A DNA stretch of 64,000 bases from CAWAMD01 sp963783045 (GCA_963783045.1 CAWAMD010000002.1:372001-436000), one strand, 5' to 3'. Shown: positions 7,634-16,194, numbered from the stretch's first letter. Numbers and translations: made by a program. The notes: generated by a model not told the origin, from the letters alone.

Positions 7634-9160
7634 TCAGGGGCGGTGGACCGCGTAGACGACGATGCGCTGGGTGTCGTACACCTTACGGAACCGGTCGGGG
7701 TAGGCGGAGACAAGCGCGTCCGTCAGGCCGGCCCGTCGTGCGTACAGCCCTCGGACCGAGACGAGCCAGTCCGCGCCCCGACCACCGCTCGCCGCCCACA
7801 GCGCCTGCGGGTCGGTGGTGTAGCCGAGCGGCAGGACGGGCCGGTCGAGGCGGTAGGCGATCTCCCGGTAGTCGAACGATGCGATCGCGTCGTCGCGGCT
7901 GAGGTGGTCGGCCGCCCAGCCGCGCAGGTCGGCGACAGAGGCCTCGAGCTCCGAGAGGTCGCGTCGTTCCGCCACCTTCTCCGCCCGGATGCGGGCGAGG
8001 GCCGACGGGACGTGCCAGCCGAGGGCACCGGCGACCACGAGCACCACGACGGCGGTGCCGGCCCACCCGGGCACCCGGCCGCCGCCGGGCGGGATGCGAC
8101 CGGGCGTCCCGGGGTCCGACGGTGCCACCACGGCACGGATCCAGCCGAGCAGGCCGGCCGCCCCGACCGCCGCGAGCGGCACGAGCGGCAGCCCGAAGCG
8201 GGGGCTCGCGTAGGGCCACGCCGCGAGCACCGCCCAGTACACGACCAGGAACGCGGTCAGCGGCCAGCGCCAGCGGCGCACGAACACGATCGCGGCGACG
8301 AGCAGCGCGATGACGATGCCCGCCGCCACCCAGCCGTCGACCTGGGGCCCGAGCAGCGCGTGTCCGGCGTCGAAGAGCACCGTGTCGATGCGGTGCCACA
8401 TGCGGGCCGGCAGGTCGGCGACACCGATCGTGCCGCGGGCCGCGTCCGCGGTGTCCGCGAGCCAGAACGTCGCCGCGTACCCGGTCGTGTGCTCCGGATA
8501 GCCGGCGACCGCCAGCGCCTGCAGCCCGGTGACGGCGACGCCCGCGACCGGCGGCAGCCACGCCCAGCGTCGTGTCGCGGGACGCTGCCACAGCGCGATC
8601 CCGAGCGCGCCACCGAGCACGACCCCGACCGTCTTCAGGGCAGCCGCCGCCACCGCCAGGAGCGTCAGCACGATCACGTCCCGCCGGACGTGCGCGAGGC
8701 GGGTGATCCAGCCGAAGGCGACGACCGTGACGGCCACCAGCATCAGGTCGGGCATGACGACGTAGACGCTGCTCCACAGCGCCGGGCTCACGCCGACCAG
8801 CGCCGCCGCGAACCAGCCGCCGACGGCGGTGAACGGACGCGCCAGCGCCCAGGTGACCGAGACGACGAGCAGGACGAGCCCGAGGTTCAGCACGAGCGCG
8901 GTGGCGGTCAGCGGCAGGCCCGCCCGGTCCAGCCCGCCGAGCACCAGGGAGTAGCCGAGGGGGTACTTCGTTCCCTCGAGCCCGTAGTCGATGACCGGCC
9001 GCGCGGTCGACCACAGCGAGGTGGCGAGCATCCGATACTCGTCGTTGTCGCTGCCGAAGGGCGGGTGGCCGGTCCAGCGCACCAGCGCGAGAACGCCGAC
9101 GCCGACGAGCAGCAGCGCGAACGCGGCCCATTCCCACCGCGTCGGCCGAGAACCGGGCAC
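7634..9160 (-). CDS. GT39-like polytopic membrane glycosyltransferase
   Basis: A 508-aa membrane protein with roughly ten helices followed by a soluble C-terminal region of about 130 residues. The first extracytoplasmic loop holds GSDNDEYRML, which contains the acidic catalytic motif seen in lipid-linked sugar transferases of the GT39/GT83 type. It resembles the protein at 5309-6895 in length and layout but not closely in sequence. The GTG start at 9160 lies only 11 nt after the ugd stop, so the two are probably cotranslated. It likely adds a sugar to an outer-surface glycan or protein. Confidence 0.72.
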   Translation of the reverse strand: MPGSRPTRWEWAAFALLLVGVGVLALVRWTGHPPFGSDNDEYRMLATSLWSTARPVIDYGLEGTKYPLGYSLVLGGLDRAGLPLTATALVLNLGLVLLVVSVTWALARPFTAVGGWFAAALVGVSPALWSSVYVVMPDLMLVAVTVVAFGWITRLAHVRRDVIVLTLLAVAAAALKTVGVVLGGALGIALWQRPATRRWAWLPPVAGVAVTGLQALAVAGYPEHTTGYAATFWLADTADAARGTIGVADLPARMWHRIDTVLFDAGHALLGPQVDGWVAAGIVIALLVAAIVFVRRWRWPLTAFLVVYWAVLAAWPYASPRFGLPLVPLAAVGAAGLLGWIRAVVAPSDPGTPGRIPPGGGRVPGWAGTAVVVLVVAGALGWHVPSALARIRAEKVAERRDLSELEASVADLRGWAADHLSRDDAIASFDYREIAYRLDRPVLPLGYTTDPQALWAASGGRGADWLVSVRGLYARRAGLTDALVSAYPDRFRKVYDTQRIVVYAVHRP

Positions 9161-9171
9161 GCGCGGGGAGA

Positions 9172-10501
9172 TCAGGCCCGGCCGGCGGGCTTGCCGACCG
9201 GGTGGTAGTGCAGCCCGGCAGCGACCATCGCGGCGCCGTCGAGCGCGTTGCGGCCGTCGACCACGATCGGGTAGGCGAGCGCGTCACGCAGGGCCTCGGC
9301 GTCGAGCGCGGCGACCTGCGGCCACTCGGTGGTCACCACCGCGGCGTGCGCGTCGACGCAGGCCTGCAGCGGGTCGTCGAACAGCTCGACGGCGTCGCCG
9401 AGCTGCTCCTTGACCGCCCCGAGCGCGACCGGGTCGTAGATGCGCACCGTCGCCCCTTCGGCGAGCAGCGTGCGGGCCAGGTGCATCGCCGGGGCCTCAC
9501 GCAGGTCGTCGGTCCCGGGCTTGAACGCCGCGCCGAGCAGCGTGATGACCTTCTGGTCGAGGTGCCACAGCTCGTTGCGGAGCTTGTCGATCACGGTCGC
9601 GCGCTGCGACACGTTGATCTGGCGCACGTTCTCGAGCAGGTCGAACTCGTAGCCGACCTGGCGCGCCAGGTGGATGAACGCGTCCACGTCCTTCGGGAAG
9701 CACGACCCGCCGTACCCGAGCCCGGCCTTGAGGAACTCCGGCCCGATCCGGGTGTCGTAGCCCATCCCGCGGGCGACCTGCTCGAACGTCGGCGCCGACC
9801 CGCTCGCAGATCTGCGACACCGCGTTGATGAACGAGATCTTGGTGGCCAGGAACGCGTTCGACGCGTGCTTGATCAGCTCCGCCGTCGGCACGTCGGTCT
9901 CGACCACCGGGCAGCCGTCCTCGGCCACCACCGTGGCGTAGACCTCGCGCAGCACGTCGCGGGCCTGCTGCGAGGAGGTCCCGTAGACGATCCGGTCAGG
10001 GTGCAGCGTGTCCACGACCGCGTTTCCCTCGCGCAGGAACTCCGGGTTGGACGCCACGTCGATCCGGGCGGTGCGGCCCAGCCGCTCCCGCTCCCGGTCG
10101 ATCACCTGCGACAGGCGCTGGCCGGTGTTGGCCGGCACCGTCGACTTCTCGATCAGCACCACGTCGCGCTCGGCGTGGATCGCGACGTTGCGTCCCACCG
10201 CCTCCACGTAGGAGAGGTTCGGGCCGCCCCCCGGCAGGGGCGGGGTCCCCACGCACACGAAGACCGCCGCCACGTCGGCCAGCGCGTCGGCGATGTCGTG
10301 GGTGAACCGCAGCCGCCCGGCCTCGAGCCCCTCGGCGACCAGCTCCGGCAGGTCCGGCTCGAAGAAGGGCATCCCGCCGTCGTTGAGCGTCTCGATCTTC
10401 GACGCGTCGTCGTCCATCCCGACGACCTCGTGCCCCCACCGGGCGAAGCACGCCGCCGACACGAGCCCGACGTGCCCCACGCCGACCACTGCGATCTTCA
10501 C
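9172..10501 (-). CDS. ugd: UDP-glucose 6-dehydrogenase, interrupted by a +1 frameshift
   Basis: The enzyme oxidises UDP-glucose to UDP-glucuronate. The Rossmann motif GVGHVG is at residues 7-12, KHASNAF at 211-217, and the catalytic cysteine is in GYGGSCFPKD (Cys267). The reading frame breaks after GADV (residue 239) and resumes one frame over at EQVARG. Removing one A of the pair at 9785-9786 restores a continuous 442-aa protein of normal length. The start is GTG 10501 with GGAGG six to eight nt upstream. It is the first gene of the polysaccharide cluster and supplies its uronic acid donor. The frameshift may be a sequence error. Confidence 0.88.
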
Positions 10502-10559
10502 TGTCCTACCTCCACGTCGGGCTGCCGTGCGTCGCACCGGATGGTGCACGGACCCGTGT

Positions 10560-10596
10560 GGCACCCGACGATGAACGATCCCGCCCCACGGGTGCC
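10560..10596 (-). terminator. Inverted repeat downstream of the HD-GYP gene
   Basis: GGCACCCG (10560-10567) pairs with CGGGTGCC (10589-10596) across a 21-nt loop, 26 nt after the HD-GYP stop and upstream of ugd. It has no T tract; it could be a weak terminator or an operator for ugd. Confidence 0.35.
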
Positions 10597-10621
10597 CGAG
10601 AACGGCCGCAACGATACCCGG

Positions 10622-12184
10622 TCAGCGGGAATCGCCCGGGTCCTCGATCGGCGGGTGCACGTCCGGATCGGCGACCCCGAGGTCGGGGTCGTGATGGTGG
10701 TGGTGGCCGTGCCCGTCGGGCTCGTTGTGCGTGTCGACGTAGCCCTCCGGGGTGCGCTCGCCGTAGGACGGCTCGTGCACGAGACCACCGACGTCTTCCA
10801 GCGACGGCACCTCGAGCTCCCCGGTGGTCAGGTACGCCATCACGTCGATCCCGACCTCGTCGGGGTCGACCGACCGCTCCACGCTCCAGCGGAACTCGTC
10901 ATCGCGCCCGCGCAGGGAGAGGTCCCGCTCCTCGGCGTCGACGGGGTTGCCGGCGGCGTCGAGCACGATCAGGACCACGGGACGTGCCAGCAGCGAGTCG
11001 TGGTTGCGCACGACGAGGCCGATCTCGCCGGTGTCGAGCTCGACGAGCGACCCGACGGGGAAGAGCCCGAGCATGGCGACGAAGAGGCGCACGAGCTTCG
11101 GGTCGAAGCCCTTGCCCGAACCGCTCTCGAGGATCTGCAGCGCCTGTCGGCGCTCGGCGGCGGCCCGGTAGGCACGCTTGGACGTCACCGCGTCGAAGCA
11201 GTCGGCCACCGACACGAGCCGCGCCGGCAGCGAGGGCAGGGGCCGGTGGGACAGCGGCGGGTAGCCGGAGAGGTCGTAGGCCGCATGGTGCTCGAGGACG
11301 ATGCTCGCGGCCGGGTGGTAGAGGCCCTCGTCGGTGGAGAAGATCATCCCGGCGCCGTTCACGGGGTGCTGCTGGATGAGGCGCCACTGCTCCTCGGAGA
11401 GCTTGCCGACGTGGAACAGCACGTCCTCGGGCAGCTCGATCTTGCCCACGTCGTGGAGCAGCCCGCCGAGGCCGAGGCTGATGATCTGGTCGCGCCGCAG
11501 CCCGATCGCCTGTCCCATGGCGATCGAGAGGAGCGCCACGTTGACCATGTGGTAGTAGGTGTACTCGTCGTAGGACTTGATGGTCGTCAGCAGCAGGGCG
11601 TGCGCCGGGTCGTGCATGACCTCGTCGGCCAGCTGCTCGACGGCCGAGGTCGCCCCGTCCAGATCCACGGCCGCGCCGGCCGCGACGCGCATCGCCGTGT
11701 CCCGGAGCATCTCGAGCCCGGCGGCGTAGGCCCGCCGGAGCTCGCTCAGGTCCATCTGCACCGGCTGGTCGACGACCGGGGAGATCCGGTTGATCGCAAC
11801 CCCCCCGACGACCTCCTGCAGCGGTGCCTGACCGAGGATCATCAGGATGAGGGCGTCGACGTCCTCCTCGGTGATGCCGGGCAGGAGCTCGACCGACTCG
11901 ATCCCCGCCCGCTCGAACGACTCGACGAGCCGGAACAGCGACAGCGACTCGCGTGCCAGCAGGGCCGGGCCGAGGTAGAAGCTGTGTCGCGTGGCGAAGA
12001 CGACGGGAGGCTCGCCGAAGGTGCTCTGGAGGTCGCGGACCAGCGCCAGCAGGTTGCGGATGACCTCGACGCGGTTGGGGTGGCCGGCCGGGTACAGGGC
12101 GTAGACCTGCCGGGCCGACGACAGGGTCCGCAGCATGGGCCGCATGACGGCGAGGGCCTGCGGTGTCGGATGCTCCTGGCTCAT
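10622..12184 (-). CDS. HD-GYP domain protein with His-rich tail
   Basis: A 520-aa soluble protein of the class that hydrolyses cyclic di-GMP or acts as a signalling partner. Residues 20-125 form a domain also seen in the adjacent HEAT protein (YALYPAGHP at 28-36; FERAGIESVELLPGITEEDV at 90-109). The HD-GYP domain follows: HD at 244-245 in LLHDVGK, His273, His299-His300, Asp304 and GYP at 307-309. The metal ligands are kept, but the usual HHExxDGxGYP reads HHAAYDLSGYP, so activity is uncertain. A beta-rich region and a C-terminal HGHHHHHD tract complete it. Its ATG overlaps the HEAT gene's stop (ATGA at 12181-12184), so the two are coupled. Confidence 0.85.
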   Translation of the reverse strand: MSQEHPTPQALAVMRPMLRTLSSARQVYALYPAGHPNRVEVIRNLLALVRDLQSTFGEPPVVFATRHSFYLGPALLARESLSLFRLVESFERAGIESVELLPGITEEDVDALILMILGQAPLQEVVGGVAINRISPVVDQPVQMDLSELRRAYAAGLEMLRDTAMRVAAGAAVDLDGATSAVEQLADEVMHDPAHALLLTTIKSYDEYTYYHMVNVALLSIAMGQAIGLRRDQIISLGLGGLLHDVGKIELPEDVLFHVGKLSEEQWRLIQQHPVNGAGMIFSTDEGLYHPAASIVLEHHAAYDLSGYPPLSHRPLPSLPARLVSVADCFDAVTSKRAYRAAAERRQALQILESGSGKGFDPKLVRLFVAMLGLFPVGSLVELDTGEIGLVVRNHDSLLARPVVLIVLDAAGNPVDAEERDLSLRGRDDEFRWSVERSVDPDEVGIDVMAYLTTGELEVPSLEDVGGLVHEPSYGERTPEGYVDTHNEPDGHGHHHHHDPDLGVADPDVHPPIEDPGDSR

Positions 12185-14190
12185 GCCATGCCCCCGGCCG
12201 AACCGCGGCTGCGCAGCGCCTTGCGCGCATGACGACGGAGCGTGCGGGGAAGCTTGGGCCGCTCGCGCCGGGAGGCGAGCCGCCGTAGCCAGTCCGGGGC
12301 GGCCGGGGCGGGGTGGCGGGCGAGCACGTCGATGGCGCGGCGGCGCTCGTCGAGGTGCTGCCCGCCGCGGGCGACGTCGGCGAGCGCCTGGGCGGCCGCG
12401 TCGCTGCGGATGCCGAGCAGGGCCCCGATGGCGGCCCCGCGCACGCCGTCGTCCTGATCGCCGGCGAGACGCCGCAGGTCACGAACAACGTCTCCCCCGC
12501 CGCAGGCCACGAGGCTACGGACCACCTCGCGGCGGACGGCCGGGTGCGGGTGGTTCGCCGCCTGCACGAGGGGTGCGACACCCTCCGGCCGGGCGATCCG
12601 ACCGATGATGGTCACGAGGTTGCGCACGACGTACCACCGCGGATCGCCGACCCGATCGAGGATGCGGTCGAGGTGCCCGGGCGCCAGCTCGACCGCCAGG
12701 CTGACCAGCTGCGCCCGCGCGCCGCGACCCTCCTCGATCCCGAGCTGGTCGAGCACGGCGTCGAGCGCGATGCCGCCGAACCGGGAGAGCAGGTCGCGGA
12801 CCCCCGCTTCGTCGCGGCTCCCGTCCCGGAGCTGGGCGACGAGGTCGGCCACCAGCGCCGCGTCGACGGCCGCGTCGACGGCGAGGTCGAACGCGGCCCG
12901 GCGGGGCTCGTCGGCCGACGCGGCCGCACGGGGGTCCTCGATCACGTCGATGAGCCGGTCGAGGCGCGCAAGCTCGGTGCCTCGGACGGCCTCCCGCACC
13001 CCCGCCGCCCACACGTCGAGCACACGCTCGACCCGCTCGAGGTCGTCGTCGCGGAGGAGGTAGTCACGCAGCGAGAGCATCGTCAGGATCTCGTAGTCCT
13101 CTCGGGTGGCGGGGTAGAGCTCACGCAGGTAGGTGGCGTCCGAGTTCTGCTTGTCGACGAGTCGTCCCGCCAGCGCGTCGGCCATCGACTGCCGCACCCG
13201 GCGCTGGTCCTCGCTGTCGCTGGTGGCGGTGACGACCTGCCCCGCGTCGAGCACGTCGTCGATCTCCGCCTGGTCCCTCAGGCGGTTGGTGATCAGGTCG
13301 ACGACGCTGGCGCGCCGGCCGGTGGACGCGACGACGCGACGCGCCACGTCGATGGGATCCGGGCCCTGGTCGCGTCCGAGCTCGACGATGATGCGGGCCA
13401 GCTCGGCGTCGCTCAGGTCGCCGGCGTAGCCGTTCGCGAACCCGTCCTTCTCCACGCGGGTCACGACGGTGGCGGTGAACTCACGGGACACCGACTGCGG
13501 CAGTGCCGCGAGCGCACGGCTGAGGTTGCGGAAGAAGTCCTTGCGGGCGGTCAGCTCCTCGGGCAGGACGGCGTGCAGCGTCCGGAACCGGCGGTAGATG
13601 TCCTGCGCGGTCTGGGCAGGGTTGGCCGAGCTGCCGCGGACGAGCAGGTTGGCGGCCATGCGGTCGGGATCCTGCACCTGCTTCCACAGGTCGAGCAGGT
13701 CCTCGCTCAGGCTCGCGAGCAGCGCGTCGAGCTCGTCGTCGCTGGCCCGCGGCTGCGCCGTGCCGGCATGGATGGACGTCACACCGGCCTTCTCGAGGAG
13801 CGTCGCGATGTCGCCGGCGGCCTCGACCTCCTCGACGGTGCGCGACAGCGCCTCGCCGAAGGCGGCGAGCTCCTGGTCGCTCGGGGGCTCGAGGATCTCG
13901 AGATGCTCGACGCGCCGTTCGAAGCAGGCGATGGCGAGCCGTGTGATGTGGTCGTTGTCCGCCAGGTCGCCCTCGGGCGAGCTCATCTGGCCGTGCTGGA
14001 TCTCGAGGTGCACGTCACCGCCGGCGAGCGCAACCGTGGCGGCAGCACGCACGCGCTCGCCGGCCGCCATGAAGCCGGGCTGCGTCAGCTCCCCCGGATA
14101 CAGCCGATAGGAGGACAGCGCCAGCGCGAGCTGGCGTGCGAGCTCGGCATAGGCCTTCTGTCGCTCTCCTGCAGGCTCCACCCAGACCAC
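12181..14190 (-). CDS. HEAT-repeat protein sharing a domain with the HD-GYP protein
   Basis: A protein of about 669 aa. Near the N-terminus it has RLYPGELTQPG and FERRVEHLEILEPPSDQELAAF, which line up with the first domain of the neighbouring HD-GYP protein. A long helical middle follows, and three or more HEAT repeats lie in the last 140 residues (units starting near DPRWYVVRNL, HPHPAVRREV and QDDGVRGAAI). It is probably a cytoplasmic scaffold. The frame is open up to 14217, but a TAGGCT -10 box at 14205-14210 would place the transcript start below that, so I prefer GTG 14190. Function unknown; partnership with the HD-GYP protein is inferred from overlap and shared domain. Confidence 0.75.
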   Translation of the reverse strand: MVWVEPAGERQKAYAELARQLALALSSYRLYPGELTQPGFMAAGERVRAAATVALAGGDVHLEIQHGQMSSPEGDLADNDHITRLAIACFERRVEHLEILEPPSDQELAAFGEALSRTVEEVEAAGDIATLLEKAGVTSIHAGTAQPRASDDELDALLASLSEDLLDLWKQVQDPDRMAANLLVRGSSANPAQTAQDIYRRFRTLHAVLPEELTARKDFFRNLSRALAALPQSVSREFTATVVTRVEKDGFANGYAGDLSDAELARIIVELGRDQGPDPIDVARRVVASTGRRASVVDLITNRLRDQAEIDDVLDAGQVVTATSDSEDQRRVRQSMADALAGRLVDKQNSDATYLRELYPATREDYEILTMLSLRDYLLRDDDLERVERVLDVWAAGVREAVRGTELARLDRLIDVIEDPRAAASADEPRRAAFDLAVDAAVDAALVADLVAQLRDGSRDEAGVRDLLSRFGGIALDAVLDQLGIEEGRGARAQLVSLAVELAPGHLDRILDRVGDPRWYVVRNLVTIIGRIARPEGVAPLVQAANHPHPAVRREVVRSLVACGGGDVVRDLRRLAGDQDDGVRGAAIGALLGIRSDAAAQALADVARGGQHLDERRRAIDVLARHPAPAAPDWLRRLASRRERPKLPRTLRRHARKALRSRGSAGGMA

Positions 14191-14204
14191 CTGTCGCCCG
14201 CGGC

Positions 14205-14210
14205 AGCCTA
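14205..14210 (-). promoter_or_regulatory. -10 box for the HEAT/HD-GYP genes
   Basis: Minus-strand TAGGCT, the actinobacterial TAnnnT form, lies 14 nt before GTG 14190. No good -35 is visible. It argues that translation starts at 14190 or 14181 rather than 14217. Confidence 0.4.
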
Positions 14211-14234
14211 CCGTCACGCCCCGTGGGAGAGCCG

Positions 14235-14801
14235 CTATTCCCGGACGGGCGCCCCGAAGCGGATCGAGTCGAGGATGGCGTCGAACTCGTCACGGTGGGC
14301 GAGGAAGCGCTGCGGCCCGTACGTCGATCCGCGCAGCACCAGCGGCTGCATCAGCACGACGACGTGCCGCGACGGGATGACGGTCACCATCTCCCGGATC
14401 GGGATGTCGCCGCTCGCGTGCCGGAACACGAGCCGGGTGGCCGGCACGCCGTCGAGCGTGATCTGCTCGTCGGTCTCGAGGGTGCCGTCGACCTGTCGCA
14501 CGAAGTCGCGCCAGTCGTCCGGGCTCGTCTGCGGCTCGTAGGTGAAGAACGCTTCGGCTTCCCGCGTGCCCGGGTCGCCCGGCGAGCCGCCCAGCTGTCC
14601 GTCCGCGACCGACAGGTGGTCGTCGCCCTTCTCGAACGTGTGCCATCCCTCGGGCAGGCGCAGGTCGAGGCCCCGCCACGAGACGGCGGACGGGTCGGTG
14701 CAGGCGCCGGAAAGCAGCGCGACGGCGATCAGGAGGACGAACGCGAGCACCCGCGACGAGGCCCTCGTCGCCGACGACGAAGAACCTCCCGCAGGACCCA
14801 C
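14235..14801 (-). CDS. Putative lipoprotein, 188 aa
   Basis: The N-terminus has a hydrophobic stretch (residues 18-31) ending in the lipobox LSGAC with Cys34, so the mature protein should be lipid-anchored on the outer face of the membrane. The rest is soluble and beta-rich, resembling small actinobacterial lipoproteins of unknown role that contain PEGWHTF-like openings. The GTG start at 14801 shares its G with the TAG stop of the upstream repeat tail (TAGTG), a sign of coupled translation. It lies 45 nt before the HEAT gene on the same strand. Confidence 0.8.
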   Translation of the reverse strand: MGPAGGSSSSATRASSRVLAFVLLIAVALLSGACTDPSAVSWRGLDLRLPEGWHTFEKGDDHLSVADGQLGGSPGDPGTREAEAFFTYEPQTSPDDWRDFVRQVDGTLETDEQITLDGVPATRLVFRHASGDIPIREMVTVIPSRHVVVLMQPLVLRGSTYGPQRFLAHRDEFDAILDSIRFGAPVRE

Positions 14802-15064
14802 TAGGTGCGGTCCTCGTCCTGCGCCGACACGTCCGCGTCGAGGGCCTGCAGCGCGGCGGTGGCCTCGAGCGCGGCGGCCTCGCCGGGCTCGTCGGCGGCC
14901 AGCGGCTCGTCGGGCCAGGCCTCCGCGGGCGGCGAGTCGTCTGCGGGCGGATCGGGGTCGTCTGCGGGCGGGTCGGGGTCGTCTGCGCGCGGGTCGGGGT
15001 CGACGGTGGGCGGGTCGACGGTGGACGGGACCGGCTCGGTCGGCGGGGTGTCGGGCTCGGTCAC
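14801..15064 (-). CDS. C-terminal acidic/proline tail of the upstream membrane protein, out of frame
   Basis: This stretch encodes 87 residues very rich in Asp, Pro and Glu, with repeats of the DPDPPADD type, ending in SAQDEDRT. It begins inside the TEPDAPP repeats that end the gene at 15129-16154, in another frame. Its stop TAG overlaps the GTG of the lipoprotein gene by one base. I read it as the rest of the upstream gene, cut off by two indels, rather than as a separate gene. Confidence 0.5.
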   Translation of the reverse strand: MTEPDTPPTEPVPSTVDPPTVDPDPRADDPDPPADDPDPPADDSPPAEAWPDEPLAADEPGEAAALEATAALQALDADVSAQDEDRT

Positions 15065-15170
15065 GGCGGGGCGTCGGGCTCGGTCACCGGCGGGGCGTCG
15101 GGCTCGGTCGGCGGGGCGTCGGGCTCGGTCACCGGCGGGGCGGCTCGGTCACCGGCGGGGCGGGCTCGGC
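15059..15170. repeat. 24-bp coding repeats (EPDAPPVT) with frame-breaking indels
   Basis: On the plus strand the unit is GGGCTCGGTCACCGGCGGGGCGTC-like, coding EPDAPPVT on the minus strand. About five units are present. One junction near 15140 lacks 4 nt and the unit near 15064 lacks one C, so the reading frame changes twice inside the array. Confidence 0.75.
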
Positions 15171-16154
15171 CGCGGCCGGTGCCGGCTTGCCGGATTCCGC
15201 CATCTCCTCGGTGTCCACGTCCGTGTCGGGCGTCGGGCGCGGACGGTCGGCGTCGACGAGGACGACGGCGACCGAGGAGGCGGAGGTCTCCACGGCGTCG
15301 AGCGTGGCGATGAGCGAGACGCGCGGCGTCCGGTCCTGCTCGGCGAGGACGATGACGTGGTCGAGCGCCGTGCACGCCGTGAGCGCGCCGCGACGGGACA
15401 CCGGCGGCAGCGTGACGAGGACGATGTCAACGTCGGGGGGCACGCGGTCGTGCAGCGCCGGGAGCGCGGTCAGCCCCTCCTCCTGCGACGGGCCGGGGCC
15501 GACCCGGGCGAGCGACAGCACCGGATCGAACGCCACGCTCTGCGACAGACGGAGCCCGTCCCGCACGATCTCGGCCACGCCCGGCTGCCCCTCGGGGCTC
15601 GCCTCCGCGGCCAGGTCGATCACGAGCAACCGGCGGTCCCGACCGGCGAGGGCAGCGCCGATCGTCCCGGTCCAGGCGGGGACGTTGCGCACGTTGCTCG
15701 CCGCTGGGGCGAGACCGACCCAGACGGTCCCCTCCCGGGGCAGCTGGTCGTCGAGCTCGTCGACGAGCCCCCCGAGGGTGTCGGCTGCGGGCGGCCCGGT
15801 CACGGTGGCGAGCAGGTGGGCGCCGGCGGCCCGGATGTGACGGTCCCCGCGCACGGTCAGGTCGGCCATGTCGAGCCCGATGGCGACCACGACGGCGAGT
15901 GCGACCGCGACGACGCCGACGACGGCGCCGACCAGCGGGGTGGGCGGCACGAGGCCGGGCGCCACGATCGCCAGGACGAGACCCAGCAGGCTGACACCGG
16001 CCGCGGTCGCGATCATCCCGCGGCGTCGCAGCCGGAAGATCGCGAGCAGCTCGACGAGGCGGCCGGAGGGTTGCGTGCCATCCGGGGTCGGCACGTCGCC
16101 CGGAGGCTCGACGTGCGCCTTGGTCTCCTGCTCGTGCTGCTCCGATGAGGTCAC
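15129..16154 (-). CDS. Membrane protein resembling a BY-kinase/ParA-like fold without a P-loop
   Basis: The first ~40 residues are hydrophilic. Two hydrophobic helices follow (about 46-67 and 73-93), then a cytoplasmic domain with alternating strands and helices: VWVGLAPAASNVRNVPAWTGTIGAALAG, RRLLVIDLA and VDIVLVTLPPV. The layout matches the C-terminal part of Wzz/BY-kinase-like proteins, but no Walker A lysine motif is present, so ATP binding is doubtful. The frame closes in the repeats at 15129; the intended protein probably runs on to 14801. The start GTG 16154 lies 6 nt after a TAGTCT box (16161-16166), which suggests a leaderless transcript. Function unknown. Confidence 0.6.
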   Translation of the reverse strand: MTSSEQHEQETKAHVEPPGDVPTPDGTQPSGRLVELLAIFRLRRRGMIATAAGVSLLGLVLAIVAPGLVPPTPLVGAVVGVVAVALAVVVAIGLDMADLTVRGDRHIRAAGAHLLATVTGPPAADTLGGLVDELDDQLPREGTVWVGLAPAASNVRNVPAWTGTIGAALAGRDRRLLVIDLAAEASPEGQPGVAEIVRDGLRLSQSVAFDPVLSLARVGPGPSQEEGLTALPALHDRVPPDVDIVLVTLPPVSRRGALTACTALDHVIVLAEQDRTPRVSLIATLDAVETSASSVAVVLVDADRPRPTPDTDVDTEEMAESGKPAPAAAEPAPPVTEPPRR

Positions 16155-16160
16155 GCGTCG

Positions 16161-16166
16161 AGACTA
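16161..16166 (-). promoter_or_regulatory. Leaderless-type -10 box
   Basis: Minus-strand TAGTCT ends 6 nt before the GTG at 16154, so transcription would begin at or next to the start codon. No Shine-Dalgarno sequence is present at this start. Confidence 0.5.
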
Positions 16167-16194
16167 CCCACCCCGTCGGGCCCGCCGGTGCAGG

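Noticed and set aside
9866..12232. 788-residue plus-strand reading frame opposite HD-GYP and ugd
   Set aside because: Low-complexity antisense product; both strands cannot be coding here and the minus strand holds clear conserved domains.
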